Shown here piece after piece: positions 1 to 10,110 of a stretch of 64,000 nucleotides of DNA (the first letter of the stretch is position 1; the number at the start of each line of letters is the position of its first letter). This DNA is from Synaphobranchus kaupii. Lineage: Eukaryota; Chordata; Actinopteri; Anguilliformes; Synaphobranchidae. Both the position numbers and the translations under genes were made by a program. Location of the stretch: assembly GCA_029718625.1 (NCBI GenBank), contig CM056376.1, forward strand, positions 95,275,945 to 95,339,944. Reading direction: 5' to 3'. The notes below the pieces were generated by a model, which made no database searches, was not told the origin of the DNA, and was given only the letters and a program-made list of their open reading frames with translations.

Positions 1-666
1 ATGTGTTTATTGTGAACCCATTATACACAGCTGCTGAAACTGTAGTCACACTGGTAAAATTAAGAGCAGCGTATTGCATAATTTAAATTTTAAATGATTG
101 ACAATTATTATTTGTGTTTATGAATTATTCCACCTTTTGTTCACCTTGTAATTACCATTTGGGCTACTTTACTTTACTATAGGAGTTTTTCTGGCTAATA
201 AGTCTACATTATGTCAGCATTTCTATTATCTGCTACAATATATAAATTATTCTGTAGTTTCCTACACTTGATTTGCCCTTAGGAAGTTAACATGATTGTT
301 TAAGTGTAGCATGGTTATATTTTATACATGGTTATACTATCATAGAAATACAGGTTTGTCTCACAAGGATCACTCTCTCTAACCCCAAATATCTTATAGT
401 CAAGAATTCATACCAATAATTGATTTGTCAACTGCAGGCTAATATGAGAACAAAAGTCCTACGGTTGAAGAGGGACCATCATAAACTATAGAAGCCATTT
501 GCTGGGCGTGTGAACTAACATTCCAGCCCTCGGGACATCACAAGTTTTATGGCTTGTAGCTCACACTTTTATCTCCAGCTTCATCCAGAGCGTAACTGCA
601 GTTCATCTCCTGCTGTTTTTATACGGTGTCCATGACAAGCATGGCCTGCCTTTCTGTGTGGTCAAA
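1..666. other. AT-rich noncoding DNA, no gene seen
   Basis: No coding potential, RNA gene or clear repeat boundary is visible in this AT-rich stretch. It reads like ordinary intergenic or intronic vertebrate DNA. Confidence 0.5.
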
Positions 667-697
<31 letters not shown>

Positions 698-698
698 G
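667..698. repeat. (AAC)n microsatellite
   Basis: About ten near-perfect AAC/ACA triplets in a row with one interruption (ATC). It is a simple-sequence repeat with no coding context. Confidence 0.85.
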
Positions 699-1329
699 AA
701 AGAAAACCACACACTCTCATTCCCCATCACCCCAGTCAGTGGGCTCCATCAAGTTTCATGTTTATGTAAATAACCCCCACTGATTTCCTAATGGAAGCAA
801 TTAGGAAAACAAGGCCCGTCCACTCATCGTGCAGCTTTGTCAATTGAGCCGAGGGAGATCATTCTGCGGAACAGAAACAGCAGGTGTCATGAAACAAACC
901 AAATTGGCTTTCACTCCTGCCCACTTTAAATCAGAGCCGTCTGCTGACCCCACGTCAGGTTTCACATCTTGGCTCCCTGTGCTGTGCATCGAGCATTTGT
1001 CTGAGCGCCTGCACTTGCAGAGTAACGCTCATCCCACTGTTCTCCTCTCCTACCAGCAACGTTACCACCTCCCTGCCTCCTTCATCCTAATTATTCCTAT
1101 TATTATAAGTTTTACTGAAGGAGATATTATATTACAATTACATAACCCAATCATATCTTCAGTATTGTAACCTGTCTGCATATCCACTGCTGTTTTCTCT
1201 AATTAGATTATTTTGATATTTCTGTCATGTTGTAACATGTCCAGGGTTTAGGGCACCGGAATTCATGTTAATATTGTAAATAATCATTGTATTAAATAAA
1301 AAACTGTGTTTTTGTGTTTATATTTTCAT
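699..1329. other. Unique noncoding DNA, possible conserved element
   Basis: There is no transposon signature here. Positions about 745-1000 have balanced composition and lack the word repeats seen in the nearby transposons, which is the texture of a vertebrate conserved noncoding element. A short ORF starts at 829 but has no recognisable domain and I do not call it a gene. Confidence 0.3.
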
Positions 1330-1591
1330 TTAACCTTGTGTTACCCTTGGGTCAAAAATAACCCTTTTCTGAGCTTAAAGAGATACTGCAGAGCCTTTTC
1401 TAAGGCCTTTTTTATCGCTTCAATTTGAACTGGAACTCGTGAGTAGGTGTGGTCATATGACGATGATGCCACGTAGTCATATTATGAATATTCATACGGT
1501 CAAGGAGTGAAAGGGTGTGTCTTGGTGAACTGACTCAGCCCCACTGAACTCAATACGCTCTCTCCTCACTAGCTACTAAACAAACAACAAA

Positions 1592-1797
1592 ATGGTGAGT
1601 GACAAGAGTGACAGCAGTACTGCAGGGAGTTTTGAGGTGGAGGAGTTTGAAAGGATTCCTTCGTGGTGGAAGACTCTCCTCGCGAAGATATTGCTTGGGC
1701 AATACAGCCATATTCATTCGAGCCACTGGCAGCAGCAGCCGCCGCCCCGGCTGTATTGGTTGAGCAACGTCTTTGCGACGAGAGGACCGGGGATGTA
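1592..1797 (+). pseudogene. Start of a transposon-borne ORF, frameshifted (P2X7-like-domain family suspected)
   Basis: An ATG at 1592 opens a frame beginning MVSDKSDSSTAGSFEVEEFE. After about residue 24 the reading switches frame: the neighbouring frame then reads EDIAWAIQPYSFEPLAAAAA and ends in DVTEW before a stop. The acidic N-terminus followed by an 'IQPYxFEP' segment resembles multi-copy fish proteins that carry a P2X7-receptor-like cysteine domain, but that cysteine domain is absent here, so the family call is inference. It lies inside the 1375-3774 element and is probably its degraded first exon. Expression as a protein is unlikely. Confidence 0.3.
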
Positions 1798-2250
1798 ACC
1801 GAATGGTAGAGCTAGCGTTACCTAGCTAAGTTAGCTTGTTTGTCTGCCTAAAGTAACATTACTATTAAATACATTCAAATACACAGCAAAACCCAGTCAC
1901 ACAGTAACGTTAGTATATTGAACATGGCTGGTTGTAGCGCCCTCATCCACTTGGTCCGGAGATAATTCTTATCATTTATTAGCTAACATTATTCATAAAT
2001 GATAGCTAAGATAACTAGCTAGGTAGCTAAGTTACCAGTTCTCTGGACCAAACGGGGCTAAACTCACACACAATAGACTGCCTTGCATTCCCTAACTTAT
2101 CGATACATTTCGCCTCTCGGCAGATTATGAAAGCTAACAGAGCCGGTGGCATTGCACCGAGGAACGATACATCTCTGACTCCTTGGCATAATGCAGGCAA
2201 GTTAGCTAAAGATACCAAAGTAAGACGTTGTAGATGAATAACTCTCTATG

Positions 2251-3407
2251 GCTCCATTCACACTGCAGGTAAAAAGTGGCCCAGATCCGATTTTTTCCTC
2301 AAATGTGACACAGATCCGATTTTTTCCTCAAATGTGACACAGATCTGATTTTTTATGGAAGTGTGAACAGCGAAAATCACATTGAATCTGACATTCCCAA
2401 TTCTTATTTGGGCCACTTTTGAATGTGGTATTAGATTCCGATGCATAACCGATTGTGTCAAAGCGACCGCAGTCTGAACAGTCAGATCGGACTTTTTACG
2501 TCACTTAGTTTTGATATAGCTAGCAGGGCATTAGAACATAGCGCACGGGCTAGTTAACTCACTATTGTACTACAGGGTAGGTTATCAACAGATTCACATC
2601 ATATTATCATGTGTTGTCATTTTAGATAAGTGGTAAATGTGCAAAGCAGTGGATTTTTTTGGGCACAACTGATACACCATAATAAGTCGGAAGTAGACTA
2701 CGTTTTTATATCATTCGCGGACAGCTGTGTTAACCGTTTTGTGATTTAAAATAATGTTAGAACTGTCCATATTATTGTCTTGGTTTGTTGCACGGTATTC
2801 ATTATTCACGGTTTTCTCATGTAGCTGCTTACCGAACGTTAATTAGGCTATAGCCTAGGTAACGTTGCACATGAAGTTGAACAGATGTGTCGTGTGATAG
2901 CTTTTTTATATTGTGTATTTTAACACGGCTGGAACGCTGTATTGACCAATCTGCACCCTGGAACTATCCGTTTTATAAATTTTATATTGACTGGTCTCAC
3001 TAGCCAAACGGCCGAGCGCTCCATTTTCTTAACTCGCCCGCCCTCAGAATCACTAATTTCATGCCTTGCTTGAGTTTCACTGAAACTGTAAAAACCTTGG
3101 CTTTTTTCCCGTCTCCTCACCGTTATCATTAGCTCCACTGCACATCAACTTTAAAATTAACGCAGAAGCTGTGACTTTGATGACTTCCTTTTTGTTGTTG
3201 TTTATTTCTGCACACTGCACGCTGCACACTTATCACACTGTCTTTTGTTTTTGTTAATTTGCACAGGTCATTTGAGGAGAGCAATCGGTTCACACTGGAA
3301 TCATATATGGGCCACATTAAAAATTAATGTGAACAGCCAAACAAAAAAAATTGGATCTGAGCAATAAATCGGAATTGAGCACTAAGGCCTGCAGTGTGAA
3401 CGTATAG
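2251..3407. mobile_element. Nonautonomous DNA transposon, TIR TTCACACTGCAGG, third nesting level
   Basis: TTCACACTGCAGG at 2257-2269 faces CCTGCAGTGTGAA at 3388-3400. Subterminal sequence on both sides contains repeated CAGATC(C/T)GATTTTTT-like words in inverted orientation (for example 2282-2354 and about 3340-3375). No transposase frame is visible. Exact outer limits and target duplication could not be fixed. The element is inside 1375-3774. Confidence 0.6.
2282..2354. repeat. 29-bp subterminal tandem repeat, about 2.5 copies
   Basis: The unit starts CAGATCCGATTTTTTCCTC and recurs at 2282, 2311 and (diverged) 2340. It sits just inside the left TIR of the 2251-3407 element, where repeated transposase-binding sites would be expected; that role is inference. 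Confidence 0.8.
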
Positions 3408-4238
3408 CCTTAGTAGCTCGATATAAGTTGTAATATTAATGTTAGCAGTAATACAAAGCAATTTGCATTTGAACTTGAACTAGCTAGTTAGCAGTACAAG
3501 GGTCTCAGTCTCAAAGAGGAAAAAAAAAAAGTTGGTCTCCTGTTTTATACCACGTGCCCAGCCGAGACCACCCCTAGGACCACCTCAACTCCACCCATTT
3601 TTATGTTAAGGATCTCGTGACGTCACGAATCCCCGGAAACCAGCGTATTGGTAAGCCTACACAAAAACTCAGATAAAACTATTTTGACTAAACATGAGAT
3701 TTTCGGACATAAACAGATGTGTATGATCATAATCTAACCCAAAACATCAGTTTTTGACTGCAGTATCACTTTAACAGCAGTGAAAAACCCCTAAATTTAA
3801 TTTTTTCAGCATATAGTTTGATGACTTTCCCTGGAGTGACCCTACTAGAATTTCTTTTTTTTCTTTTACATTTTTATAAAAGCGGTGCACCATCAAGGTA
3901 CAAATATATGCAGTTATGAAATCAGAAATTAAGTACCACACATATAGACTATTACAGCAACAACAAAAAAATCTATTGTTATGTGTGTTTTGTAAAAATG
4001 AGTGGTGTAGAAATGCTGAAGAAATACTGTCTGTCTGGACTGTGAAATAGGAAAGAACTGTTCTCTGATTCACATTCACTGATTTGTTGATGCATGACAG
4101 GTAGTTTCTACAAGAAAATAGATTATGGTGTAAAGTTCAATGAAGAAGCTTTATCACAATTAGTCTGGTGAGGGTGAGTCAGTTCTGACCCTGTGGACAC
4201 GGGGTGCATACATAATATGAAGACAACACAAGGGTTAA

Positions 4239-5020
4239 TGCCATTTTCAAGCATTTGTCTGACTCATAAAGAGATGTGGCGGTAGGTATGAACTGTACCT
4301 ATGTGACTTTGATTATTAAATAATAAAGTCCTTTACTTGGAAAATTTCAAACAGGTAAACATTTGTTTTGAAGGCAGCTTAGTAAATATTTTCACTGAAC
4401 ATAAGCACTCTTTTTTCATTAACACAATAGATCTCTACTGATACAGAGCTTGTGGACTGCATTGCAGTGGACCTGAATGTGCATAGAGATATAGCCCCTT
4501 AGCCTGTCAATGGAATAAAAGCATAATTCACAATAATAGCTTGATTAAAGTATTGCAAAGGGAACACTTTTGTTTTCTTTCGAGGGACATGCTTTGTATG
4601 GGCCTATCATCACAGTTGCTAGGATACTAACAGTTGTGAACTAGAGAAGATCAAGTAAAGTAAGAGTTCTGTAAATGAGAGAGGGATACAAGGAGAGCGA
4701 GAGAAAATGGGAGCGAGAGCTTTGTAAAGCTTCAAAAAAGCTTTTAAAAAGATCAGTTAAAATAAGTTGACTAGCAATTTTTTGAACAGCAGACTTAATC
4801 AATCTGTCAGTGAAGACTTCCATTTTGCTACAATCAAAGCTAATTTATAAAAAAATTAAACAAGTATATAATGGAAAATGGTTTTACACTACAGGAACAT
4901 AAATGTATGCTAATGTGCATTTATGCTACCTATTTAGCATTTTCCAAAACAGTCTACTTTAAAAAAGTAAAAATCTATGGTGTTATTAACTCACCTTTCA
5001 TTTTTATTTTTTTTGCGCAC
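4239..5020. other. AT-rich noncoding spacer
   Basis: Nothing recognisable lies between the piggyBac-like element and the Harbinger element. The stretch is AT-rich and has no open frame with a domain. Confidence 0.5.
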
Positions 5021-5439
5021 AATGGGCCTCATTCATGAAGTGTTCCTAAATATGTGCGTACATTTATGTAGGAAATGAGTTGGTATGAAAAATGTACGCC
5101 GTATTCATCAAACCATGTGGGAAAGGCAGATTTTTTTGTATTCAGGTATGTTCATACATGTAAATGACAAGCGCGTTCACGTTATTTCGTGATTAGCATA
5201 AATAAACGCCTATGAATTGGAGGTTGCCACTTCCATTTCATTTCTTTCCATACAAAGTCAAAATGGCCCAGAAAAAGCAAAATAAATAATTATTTTGACA
5301 CTGAAATCAAAGATTTATTAGCATAATTATGTTCAGTCAAAAAAAAAAAAAAAAGATTTAGTATTGTCAGTACCGGTGACACTGTTAAAGTGTCATGGTT
5401 TTCCAGCCTGCTTATGCCTCTCCGCGGGTGTTGCGGGTG

Positions 5440-5990
5440 AAATGAGAGACTGTTGTGTTTTTATCTTCACGGAAACATGGCTCAACGATAACATTCCAGA
5501 CTCGGCCATTCAGTTGGACAGGCTAACTTCCTACAGGGCAGACAGAGTAACATCATTGTCTGGTAAGACTCGGGGGGGGGGGGGGGGGGGGTGGTGTGTG
5601 TGTGTACATCAACAATGAATGGTGCACGAACGCAGTGTTAGTCTCCAAACACTGCTCATCGCCGGTGGAGTTTCTTGTTGTGAAATGCCAACCGTATTAT
5701 CTGCCGAGGGAGTTCACGGCTATTGCTATTGTGTCCGTGTATCTACCACCGAGCACTAATGCCACTGAGGCACTTTGCGAACTGTATGGTGCCATCAGCG
5801 AGCAACAAACAGCCCACCCCGATGGTTTTTTCAACCACGCTAATTTAAAGACTGTTTTGGACTTTGCCACAAGGGGAGACAATGCATTGGACCTTTTACA
5901 AACGGAAAAAAGGCATACAAAGCTGCTCCCCACCCCCACCTTGGCCAATCAGACCACACCAGTTTTGAAACAGATCAAGGCCTGGCCTGA
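5440..5990 (+). pseudogene. LINE apurinic-type endonuclease fragment, broken
   Basis: The conserved 'TETW' block of LINE endonucleases is readable (FIFTETWLND near 5460), followed by a YRADR segment, then a run of 20 G that throws the frame, then 'VYLPP' near 5741 (the substrate-proximal block). At about 5820-5840 the sequence jumps from HPDGFF straight to NHANLKTVL. The GD of the catalytic GDFN block is missing, as if a few codons were deleted. The later SDH block is degraded to a NQT-like sequence. This domain would nick target DNA in an active copy; it cannot here. Confidence 0.75.
5572..5591. repeat. Poly(G) run of 20
   Basis: Twenty consecutive G within the LINE endonuclease, followed by GTGGTGTGTGTGTGT. 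In the intact family this position codes for a short glycine stretch (GGG), so the run is an expansion that shifts frame. Such runs are also prone to sequencing and assembly length error. Confidence 0.9.
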
Positions 5991-6194
5991 TGGTGTTACC
6001 TCAGCCCTAAAGGACTGCTTCGAATACACAGACTGGAGCATGTTCAAAGAGGCAACTACATATGGCCAACACATTGACCTGGAAGAGTACACAGAGACAG
6101 TCACTGCCTACATCAGCAAGTGCATTGATGATGTGACAGTCACTAAGACCATCACCACACCAATAACCTCTGCTCTTCACCAGCTCTGTTCCAC

Positions 6195-7031
6195 TTGGAG
6201 AGAAAAGACACTTATGTCAGGATGCTGTTTATTGACTTCAGCTCAGCTTTCAACACGATCATCCCACAGCACCTCACCGCTAAGCGGACCCAGCTGGGCC
6301 TCAGCACCTCCCTCTGTAACTGGGTTCTGGACTTCCTTACGGGGAGGCCACAGTCAGTCAAGATTGGCAGCAACACCTCCCGCTGCATACAGAGAAGAGG
6401 TGGACGAACTAGCGATGTGGTGCAAGGACAACAACCTCTCCCTAAACATAGGAAAAACAAAGGAGATCATCATTGACTTCAGGAAGGCCCAGAATGACCA
6501 GTCCTGCTGATTATTGATGGTGCTGCCATAGAGAGAGTGAACAGCACAAAGTTCCTGGGAGTGCACATCACGGAAGACCTCACCTGGTCCTCACTCGTGA
6601 AGAGGGCCCACCAGCATCTCCACTTCCTGCGGCGACTGAAGAAGGCGAACCTCCCCCCACCCATCCTCAGCACATTCTACAGAGGAACTATAGAGAGCGT
6701 CCTGACTAACTGCATCACTGTCTGGCACGGACACTGTAAGGCATCAGACCACAAGTCCCTGCAACGGATAGTGAACACAACAGGGAAGATCATCGGCACC
6801 TCTCTCCCATCCATTCAGTAGATCTATCAGTCACGATGCACCCGCAGGGCCATCAGCATCGTGTGTGACCCCGTCCACCCCTCCCACAGTCTCTTCACCC
6901 TCCTGCCATCCGGTAGAAGGTACCGGAGAAGCCGTGTTAAATCTGTCAGACTGTGCAATAGCTTTTTCCCCCAGGCTGTGAGGATCCTCAACAGCCTGAG
7001 CCCCTGTACCATCCACTCATTCACTCCATGA
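6195..7031 (+). pseudogene. LINE reverse transcriptase/C-terminal fragment lacking the YADD box
   Basis: The RT block with 'DFSSAFNTI' is visible near 6230. After the [10 protein letters not shown] segment (about 6370) the sequence moves to '[10 protein letters not shown]' (about 6387). The intervening part of the family, which carries the GxPQG and catalytic YADD/FADD boxes, is deleted. Downstream pieces read STKFLGVHITEDLTW and FLRRLKKANLPPPIL (about 6540-6660), and the C-terminus reads SGRRYRRSRVKSVRLCNSFF (about 6909-6968) in shifted frames. At least two frameshifts are present. The segment is inactive. Confidence 0.8.
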
Positions 7032-7444
7032 ACAGTTATAAGTTATAAGGACTGTACATGGCACTTTAACAAAGGACTGCATTTGTCACTTTAAAATCTG
7101 CTGCACTACACACTATGCTCACAAACACCTCACTGTACATACTGTCTACTGCTGCTATGCTGAACATTGCTCTGTTTTTGTGTCTTGTGTTGCTGTGTTT
7201 TGTCTGATGACATATCTTTTATACTTATATTATTATCTTCTTTTATTTATATACTTTCTTACTTATTTATATACTTTCTTACACATATTTTATTTTAGAC
7301 TATATGTTACGTGTTCTGTCTTACATTGGTCCAATGAGTAACGATGTTTCGTTCCCTGTATGTTGTGCATATGTGGAATGACAATAAAACTTGACTTGGC
7401 CTCTCGGGGCCGCTAGAGGGCAATTGGTATAGGACTTTCGAAGA

Positions 7445-7476
7445 CTGCATATCTTTTTTGTCTAAAAGATATGCAG
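7445..7476. repeat. Perfect 13-bp hairpin
   Basis: CTGCATATCTTTT at 7445-7457 pairs exactly with AAAAGATATGCAG at 7464-7476 across a 6-base loop. It lies just past the LINE 3' end inside the Harbinger element; function unknown. Confidence 0.8.
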
Positions 7477-7588
7477 GAACTTTGTTAGATTTGAGTTTTA
7501 GGACCTCGTTATCCTTTTCTCTTTCTCTTTTCTAAAGTCTTTCCTCGGTTTTCCCCAGTCCTCTTTGAGGCTGTAACCTCAGTTACCT

Positions 7589-7801
7589 TTATATTTTCCT
7601 CCTTTCGTATTCGCTATATTTTTCTTGCTTTGAGCTTATTTTAGAATCTCTCAATTGCTGGTGCGTTCTAAATTTGGTCACATTGTCGAGTTTGAGTGGT
7701 GTTTCATCCAACAGCATCCCTAGTTCAGATGAATTGGGGAAGTCTGGTGTAGGAAGGGCGTTTTTCATGGCCATGTTGTGCAGGACACAGACAGCAGCCA
7801 A
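7589..7801 (-). pseudogene. Harbinger transposase C-terminal fragment
   Basis: Read on the minus strand, the peptide starts MAAVCVLHNMAMKNALPTPD. The 'CVLHNxA' block close to the C-terminus is characteristic of PIF/Harbinger DDE transposases (HARBI1 relatives), which cut and paste the element in the nucleus. Only about 70 residues are left; the DDE core and N-terminus are missing, probably lost together with the region where the LINE sits. It agrees with the 3-bp target duplication and TIRs at 5024 and 8468. Confidence 0.75.
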
Positions 7802-8471
7802 TATTGTTTTGCAAACCTTCTCAGGTTTGTAGAAAAACTGAGCAACACACGTTTCACATCACACATGAGCTTCTGGAGTGATAGCCCATTCTATTCATAT
7901 ACAAAAACGCATCATCAGATGGAGCCTTGATGTGTACGTGTGTGCAGTCTACGGCACGATAACATTGGACAGCCATTGCAACACTAGCTACACACCTGTA
8001 AGGCAATTTAAAGCAAATTTCGTTCATTGGTCAAGTGTGTTTCAAATAGCATATTTAACATCATGTAGAATAACATTTAAATTTTATCAATTTAGAAAAA
8101 CAGTACTGGGAGCATTCATTACGTTATGAGTCTAATTAAACAAGTTCATAGCTTACAATTGATTAATTAGCATCATCTAAAGTGTTTGTTTTTTACAATC
8201 ATAATTAGCTGCTTTTGCATTGTGCATTTCAGAGGCTACATTTTTCTTGTTTAACAGAAAATAAAAATAAATTCATGTTCAAATTGATATTCAGAAGCTA
8301 CATTTAGTGGCATTTTGAATTCACGTATGAGGTATGCGTAGTCCTGAGCAGGTATAAAGTTTGTTTGTACATACGAAAACGTTGATGAATGCCAAAATCC
8401 AGGCAAAATTGCTAATACGAACAATTTACGTACAAATTCGTTCTGCTCATGGATCATGAATGAGGCCCAAT

Positions 8472-9398
8472 GTTTCCATTAGGCAAGTGCTATATGTGCT
8501 AGCTAAACGTTCCAGCTCTAGATAAAGCTATCGTTAGCTACAACTTTAGCATTGTCGCTAACGTTAACTAGAAAGTGGAGCAGGTCCGCTTTCTAAATCA
8601 CATGGCCTGTTGAGCATAACGTTATATGCAATTCTCATAACTGAAGAATAAAATTTTCATTTAGGTAAAGTTACAACTATGTAAACAGGCTTAGCAAAGC
8701 AGGCTTATTAGCCAACAAGCTATATGCTATGCCGTCATTATGCATCTTTGAGAGCTGTGTAAATCTAACGGTAGGTTGACAGACGTGTCAATTTAATTAA
8801 ATTTATCCCTAATTTAGCAAAAGTTTTACCCGGATATAGCCTGGTTACATCCTAGCCGGTTAAAATACTCACTTTTCAAACACATTTAGCTGTATGTGGG
8901 AAATTGGGGGTCATATGGGGCTCAAGCACTCCTGTCTCAGGGAGGCCTGTAGAGAGTAGCCTAGGCCTAGAGTGTGAGAGGAGTCAGATCGGGTCAGACC
9001 TCCGACCTCCTAGATAGATTGCCATTGCATTCTAAACTGTTAAAAATGTATTTTTAATCACAAATTCTGAAACACTGTTTCCCCAGATGTGCACCCAGGT
9101 GCTTACATTTCTAAGAAGCTAAACAGATGCCAGGCTTGTGAATTTGAAGGCTGTGTTCTTGACACATTCCTTTAAATAATGCTTTACCTAATATCAACAG
9201 TTTCACTATTAAAAATTAAATACATCAATAATTCAATGCTCCTTAATAGCTTTTGTGTATCCATTGTTCTTCTTTCTTGAATAGACTGCACACTGTTACT
9301 AATGTAATTCCTTCTGATGATGTTTTTATTTTTAAAACATGAATTCACTTTTCTTCTTTGCAGTATGCTTAAAAAGGAATAACAGTCAGACCCACATG

Positions 9399-9400
<2 letters not shown>
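8472..9400. other. Noncoding DNA rich in AGCTA/AACGTTA words
   Basis: No coding frame. The first part (about 8480-8870) has the GCTAACGTTA-type composition of DNA-transposon interiors and contains a segment repeated at about 16,925-17,075. The remainder, 8870-9400, is AT-rich and featureless. Confidence 0.45.
8686..8865 (+). repeat. Interspersed repeat segment, copy 1 (partner at 16,911-17,075)
   Basis: This segment and 16,911-17,075 share, in the same orientation, ordered blocks such as AGCCAACAAGCTA, ACAGACxTGTCAATTTAATT and TTTACCCGGATATAGCCTGG. They are diverged copies of one unnamed transposon body. Confidence 0.7.

Positions 9401-9435
<35 letters not shown>
9401..9435. repeat. (CA)n microsatellite
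   Basis: About 17 CA dinucleotides without interruption. Confidence 0.95.
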
Positions 9436-9438
<3 letters not shown>

Positions 9439-9514
9439 CAGGAATTGCAATCCAGTATACAGTGACAAATAATTATGCTTCATTCTGACACTGGGTCAGT
9501 AATCAATTATGAGT

Positions 9515-10110
9515 AGAGGTGTGCATTGGGCTAGAAATGAGGCCCGATGTCTTTATGACCCGACCCGAACGAACCTGACACGCGCTAATCAAATTGTAAG
9601 CCTGAACCCGATAGAGCCCGTTTCTCCCAGGAAAGCTGCTAGTGAAGGCACATTTGTTCCTTCTGTTACATGTGACTTTAAATTTATCGCTTACACCTAT
9701 TTATCGCAACAAGCACAATTTTTTTTTTCTTTCAGTGTGTGTTTGCATGAAGTATGTTTGTAAAATTATTATTATTAATTGTCATTTTAATGTTTGGATA
9801 ATTAGCAGAACAGACTCGCCAGCTAGTTTTAGTGCCATTTTCCCTTCTGTTAAACATTACGTTAATAAGTTTATCACTCCTGTGCTGTCAAATACGGCCA
9901 TTTTTATTTGCTAGTTGAGCATAACTGTACACTACAAAAACAGGAAGCTTTGTGCGATTGTTGTTAACAGATGGCAATAGTGTTTCTATTGTACTGTTTG
10001 TAAACTTCTTGGTTGGCAGCAGGGCCCAATCTGACCCGAAGTCACAGAGCTAAAAATAGGCCCAGTAGGCCCAATACCCCAATATACCCCAATATCACAT
10101 CTTTGGGCCC
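9515..10110. repeat. Interspersed repeat, possible nonautonomous hAT
   Basis: It begins near AGAGGTGTGCATTGGGC and contains CCCGACCCGAACG-type words at the left. Near the right end it has GGCCCAGTAGGCCCAATACCCC-type words. Terminal GGCCC/CGGGTCGGG-rich, AT-rich-centred sequences of this kind are frequent in fish hAT-derived MITEs. I could not define TIRs or an 8-bp duplication, so the class is tentative. Confidence 0.35.

Larger units (their letters stand above)
1375..3774. mobile_element. DNA transposon with 17-bp TIRs, nested in the piggyBac-like element
   Basis: The ends are 17-bp inverted repeats with one mismatch: TTAAAGAGATACTGCAG at 1375-1391 and CTGCAGTATCACTTTAA at 3758-3774. The interior holds a short coding remnant near 1592-1797, many AGCTA/AACGTTA words, and another complete TIR element at about 2251-3407. 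The superfamily is uncertain; the ends do not match any I can name with confidence. It lies wholly within the TTAA-flanked element, so it inserted later. Confidence 0.6.
1334..4234. mobile_element. piggyBac-like TTAA element (nonautonomous), interrupted by nested elements
   Basis: TTAA at 1330-1333 and again at 4235-4238 flank inverted ends that read CCTTGTGTT on the left and, on the opposite strand, CCCTTGTGTT on the right. TTAA target duplication is the hallmark of the piggyBac superfamily. The GGGTCAAAAATAACCC-like subterminal sequence just inside the left end is common in teleost nonautonomous piggyBac-type elements. No piggyBac transposase frame is visible. The element's own sequence is roughly 1334-1374 plus 3775-4234; the rest is a later insertion. 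The left TIR has lost one C relative to the right. The superfamily assignment rests on TTAA and the ends. Confidence 0.7.
5356..7398 (+). mobile_element. L2/CR1-group LINE, 5'-truncated and internally deleted
   Basis: A non-LTR retrotransposon copy on the plus strand. It has an endonuclease segment (about 5440-5990), a reverse-transcriptase and C-terminal segment (about 6195-7031), then a 3' UTR ending in CAATAAAACTTGACTTG at 7382-7398. It lies inside a Harbinger element, so it is the younger of the two. Key catalytic blocks have been lost by small internal deletions, so the copy is dead. Clade assignment (Jockey/L2 side of the LINE tree) is from the look of the RT and C-terminal motifs. Confidence 0.8.
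5024..8468. mobile_element. PIF/Harbinger DNA transposon with a LINE inserted inside it
   Basis: The ends are perfect inverted repeats, GGGCCTCATTCATGA at 5024-5038 and its complement at 8454-8468, flanked by the 3-bp direct repeat AAT (5021-5023 and 8469-8471); 3-bp duplications are typical of PIF/Harbinger. The minus strand near 7589-7801 encodes a transposase C-terminus of this superfamily. At about 5285-5320 a plus-strand piece (NYFDTEIKDLLA) is compatible with the Myb-like accessory protein of Harbinger elements, but it is too short to be sure. The centre is occupied by a LINE (about 5356-7398). Confidence 0.8.

Noticed and set aside
829..1170. 113-codon open frame near the left edge
   Set aside because: No domain, signal or codon pattern is recognisable; it is more likely chance in repeat-poor noncoding DNA.
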